Assembly (NCBI GenBank): GCA_964644845.1
Contig: CAZXXS010000037.1
Coordinates: 1-7,896, forward strand
Reading direction: 5' to 3'
DNA length: 7,896 nt
From: Geothermovivens sp964644845
Lineage (GTDB): Bacteria > Zhuqueibacterota > Zhuqueibacteria > Oleimicrobiales > Geothermoviventaceae
Below are positions 5,363 to 7,896 of this stretch, piece after piece. How positions within the stretch are numbered: the stretch's first letter is position 1; each line of letters begins with the position of its first letter. The position numbers and the translations under genes are program-made. The notes under the pieces were generated by a model, which was not told the DNA's origin, did not search any database, and worked only from the letters and a program-made list of their open reading frames with translations.

Positions 5363-5987
5363 CGATTACGTGGCCCAACAGAACCGGCAGTTGTTCGACC
5401 GGGCGAAGGTAACGGTGGTGGGACTGCTGGGGGGGCCGGGTTCGGGCAAGACCAGTCTTCTCGAGCGGACCCTTGAGAAGCTCTCGGGCGAGGGGCAAAA
5501 AGCGGCCGTGTTGGTGGGCGATCTGGCCACAGCACGCGACGCCGAACGCCTTGGCCGGTTTGAGGTCGAAGCCGTTCAGCTTACCACTGGCGGTGCTTGC
5601 CACCTGGAAGCGCAACAGGTTCACGAAGCGCTTCAGGGGATGGACCTGGAGGATCTGGATTTTCTGTTCATCGAGAACGTGGGAAATTTGGTGTGCCCGG
5701 CTTCGTACGATCTGGGTGAGCACGCTCGCGTCGTGCTGTTGAGCGTTCCCGAAGGAGATGACAAGGTGGCCAAGTACCCCAGTATTGTGCGGCGGGCCCA
5801 GGCCTTGGTGTTGAACAAAGTCGATTTGCTGGGGGCAATGGATTTCGACGAGGAACGCGTGTGGAACGACGCTAGGGCTCTCAACCCTGACATGCGGTTT
5901 CTGCGGTTGTCTTGCCGGACGGGTGAAGGGCTGGATGCCTGGCTGGCCTACCTGGATGAACTACGGACAGGTGCGGCGAGCGCATGA
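5322..5987 (+). CDS. hypB: Hydrogenase nickel incorporation GTPase HypB
   Basis: HypB is a SIMIBI-class GTPase that dimerises on GTP and passes nickel to HypA and the hydrogenase precursor. From GTG 5322 it has 221 residues. Visible are the P-loop GGPGSGKT (37-44), GDLATARDAERL (66-77), the metal-binding Cys93-His94 in GGACHLEAQQV, FIENVGNLVCP with Cys125, VPEGDDKVAKYP (142-153), and the guanine-specificity motif NKVD (165-168). It lacks the N-terminal CXXCGC motif and the His-rich stretch found in E. coli-type HypB, so it is the short form without the high-affinity or storage nickel site. The frame is open from TTG 5295, but the start at 5322 matches the family's N-terminus (QVYEKILKANDYVAQQNR). 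A GGAGG at 5305-5309 is somewhat distant. It overlaps hypA by 41 bases and hypF by 4, implying translational coupling. Confidence 0.95.
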   Translation: MRQVQVYEKILKANDYVAQQNRQLFDRAKVTVVGLLGGPGSGKTSLLERTLEKLSGEGQKAAVLVGDLATARDAERLGRFEVEAVQLTTGGACHLEAQQVHEALQGMDLEDLDFLFIENVGNLVCPASYDLGEHARVVLLSVPEGDDKVAKYPSIVRRAQALVLNKVDLLGAMDFDEERVWNDARALNPDMRFLRLSCRTGEGLDAWLAYLDELRTGAASA

Positions 5988-7896
5988 AGCGAGTGGCCGT
6001 CACAGTGACGGGCATCGTGCAGGGTGTGGGGTTCCGGCCGTTTGTGTACCGCCTTGCCCGTCGGTACGACGTGCGCGGGCGCGTGCGTAACAGCTCCCGG
6101 GGTGTGGAAATCGACGCTGAAGGCGAAGACGGCAAGCTCGAGCGCTTCTTGGAAGCCGTTCGGTCCGAACTCCCTCCGCTCGCAGTCATCCTGGAGTGGC
6201 GGCAGGAGGTGAAGCCGCCAGCCGGATTTCGCGAGTTTCGAATCGAAACCAGCGAGCGCGCCGAAGAGCGACGGGCCGTTGTCCCCCCGGACATTGCCAC
6301 GTGTGACGATTGTCTGCGCGAGATCTTTGATCCGACGAACCGGCGCTACCTGTACCCGTTCACCAACTGCACCAATTGCGGGCCTCGCTTCACGATCACG
6401 CGCGACATTCCGTACGATCGTGCGAACACCTCGATGGCCCCGTTCCGGATGTGCCCGGCCTGCCAGGCGGAGTACGATTCCCCCGAAGATCGACGTTTTC
6501 ACGCGCAACCCAACGCCTGCCCCGACTGCGGACCGCATCTGGAAGTTTGGGACGCGAGAGGACATCCGGTGTCGGACGTGGATGATCCGATGGGTTTCGT
6601 CGCCAGGCGTTTGCACGCAGGGGAGGTGGTGGCCATCAAAGGACTGGGGGGCTTTCACCTGGCGGTGGACGCTCTGAACCAGGAAGCAGTCGTGCGTCTG
6701 CGGGAGCGAAAGCACCGCGAGGAAAAGCCTCTTGCGCTGATGGTGCCGTCGCTGGAGGCAGCTCGTCGCCTGGTGGCTGTGAATGACGAAGCGGAGGTGT
6801 TGCTCACGTCGCCGCGTCGTCCCATCGTACTGTTGCCGAAGAGATCCGACTGCCCCGTGGCCGAGGCTGTGGCACCGGGAAACGCTTTCCTCGGGGTGAT
6901 GTTGCCCTACACCCCTCTGCACCACATCCTGTTGCGCCAGGGGTTCCTGGCCCTTGTGATGACCAGTGCCAACCTGAGCGAAGAGCCCATCTGCATCGAC
7001 AACCGCGAGGCTGTGCATCGCTTGCAGGGGATCGCGGACTTCTACCTGGTCCACAATCGAGACATTCTGGTTCGCTGCGACGACTCGGTGGTGCGTGCCC
7101 TGCCTGGCGGCGGGACGTTGCCGGTCCGGCGGTCGCGCGGCTACGTGCCGCAACCGCTGGTGTTGCCGTGGAATCTCCCGAGCGTGTTGGCGGTCGGTGC
7201 AGAGCTCAAGAACACCGTTTGCGTTTTGGAAAAAGATCGAGCGACGTTGAGCCAGCACATCGGCGACTTGGAGAACCTGGAGACGCTGGAGTTTTTCCAG
7301 GAGGCCGTGACCCATTTGCAAGACATCCTGGACGTTCGGCCAAAGACGGTGGCGCACGATCTGCATCCTGACTACCTGTCCACGCAGTGGGCCCTAGAGC
7401 AGCCGTTTGACCACCGCGTGGCGGTTCAACACCACCACGCGCACATCGCGGCCTGTTTGGCCGAACACGGGGAAGAAGGCCCTGTGCTCGCCGTTGCCCT
7501 GGACGGAACCGGCTTCGGCCCGGACGGTACGATCTGGGGCGGCGAGATTCTGGTGGCGGACGTGCGCAGCTACCGTCGCGTTGCGCGTTTCCGGCCGGTG
7601 AGGATGCCCGGAGGAGAACAGGCCGTGCGGGAACCCTGGCGCATGGTGGTGAGCTACCTGGAAGAATCCGGCCTGCTGAAAGGGGCGAACTGGGTGCATG
7701 GGCGCTGGGGAACCGGGGTAACGGTGTTGACGGAGATGTTGAAGGCGAGTGTCAACACCCCGTGGACGTCAAGTTGTGGCCGGCTGTTCGACGCTGTGGC
7801 TGCGTGTGCGGGATTGCGGGACCGGGTGTCCTACGAGGGGCAGGCGGCCATCGAGCTGGAAATGGCTCTGCACCGAAAGATCCGGCGTGCTTCTCC
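5984..7896 (+). CDS. hypF: Carbamoyltransferase HypF (3' end outside window)
   Basis: HypF makes the carbamoyl group from carbamoyl phosphate and ATP and transfers it to HypE, where it becomes the cyanide ligand of the [NiFe] centre. The ATG at 5984 overlaps the hypB stop (ATGA). The frame is open to the edge: 637 codons of a usual 750-780. Domains in order: acylphosphatase (about 1-90; GIVQGVGFRPFVYRLA with Arg18, and Asn36 as expected active-site residues); the zinc-finger pair with four CX2C motifs (Cys107/110, 129/132, 157/160, 179/182) in two CX2C-X18-CX2C units; a YrdC-like carbamoyl-AMP domain (about 200-390; KGLGGFHLAVDA, KHREEKPLALM, MLPYTPLHHILL, VMTSANLSEEP); and a Kae1-like domain with HHHAH (483-487) and ALDGTGFGPDGTIWGGEIL. 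All key motifs look intact. About 110-140 residues are missing off-window. hypC, hypD and hypE, if present, would lie beyond. Confidence 0.96.
   Translation, partial: MKRVAVTVTGIVQGVGFRPFVYRLARRYDVRGRVRNSSRGVEIDAEGEDGKLERFLEAVRSELPPLAVILEWRQEVKPPAGFREFRIETSERAEERRAVVPPDIATCDDCLREIFDPTNRRYLYPFTNCTNCGPRFTITRDIPYDRANTSMAPFRMCPACQAEYDSPEDRRFHAQPNACPDCGPHLEVWDARGHPVSDVDDPMGFVARRLHAGEVVAIKGLGGFHLAVDALNQEAVVRLRERKHREEKPLALMVPSLEAARRLVAVNDEAEVLLTSPRRPIVLLPKRSDCPVAEAVAPGNAFLGVMLPYTPLHHILLRQGFLALVMTSANLSEEPICIDNREAVHRLQGIADFYLVHNRDILVRCDDSVVRALPGGGTLPVRRSRGYVPQPLVLPWNLPSVLAVGAELKNTVCVLEKDRATLSQHIGDLENLETLEFFQEAVTHLQDILDVRPKTVAHDLHPDYLSTQWALEQPFDHRVAVQHHHAHIAACLAEHGEEGPVLAVALDGTGFGPDGTIWGGEILVADVRSYRRVARFRPVRMPGGEQAVREPWRMVVSYLEESGLLKGANWVHGRWGTGVTVLTEMLKASVNTPWTSSCGRLFDAVAACAGLRDRVSYEGQAAIELEMALHRKIRRAS

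Noticed and set aside
5948..7366. 472-codon open frame on the minus strand
   Set aside because: It is wholly antisense to hypF, whose zinc-finger, YrdC and Kae1 motifs are intact. The reverse product shows no family features.

Overview
The window is a plus-strand, GC-rich (roughly 60% by eye) bacterial stretch of seven protein genes, cut at both ends. From left to right they are the 3' end of a murF-type Mur ligase, a DUF3078 outer-membrane beta-barrel protein, butyrate kinase (buk), an unidentified four-to-five-helix membrane protein, phosphate butyryltransferase (ptb), hypA, hypB, and the first 637 codons of hypF. I see no tRNA, rRNA, transposase, CRISPR array or phage gene.

Organism: DUF3078 is, from memory, mainly a family of Bacteroidota and relatives (FCB group). 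Several genes here have strong AGGAGG-type ribosome binding sites, which typical Bacteroidota largely lack. High GC, frequent GTG starts and a hydrogenase/butyrate gene set suggest an anaerobic or facultative deep-branching FCB lineage (Ignavibacteria, KSB1 or Calditrichota-like) rather than a classic Bacteroides relative. This is inference, not a placement.

Layout: positions 1-707 hold the murF end. A 232-base gap with one clear hairpin separates it from the DUF3078 gene (940-1791). A 99-base gap carrying an 8-bp inverted repeat precedes buk (1891-2967). The membrane-protein gene follows after 16 bases (2984-3745). A 305-base gap (3746-4050) has no convincing gene but holds two diverged copies of a roughly 40-bp direct repeat. 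ptb (4051-4974), hypA (4976-5362), hypB (5322-5987) and hypF (5984 to the edge) abut or overlap and look like one transcription unit.

Function: Ptb and Buk convert butyryl-CoA (or a branched acyl-CoA) to acyl phosphate and then to the acid plus ATP. HypA and HypB deliver nickel, and HypF makes the carbamoyl group that becomes cyanide, for [NiFe]-hydrogenase assembly. Fusing ptb to the hyp genes suggests a link between acid-forming fermentation and hydrogen metabolism. The most unusual things seen are the diverged direct repeat before ptb, the inverted repeat just before buk, the split buk/ptb pair with a membrane protein between, and altered motifs in the MurF-like protein. All genes belong to known families except the membrane protein, so I do not claim a new system.
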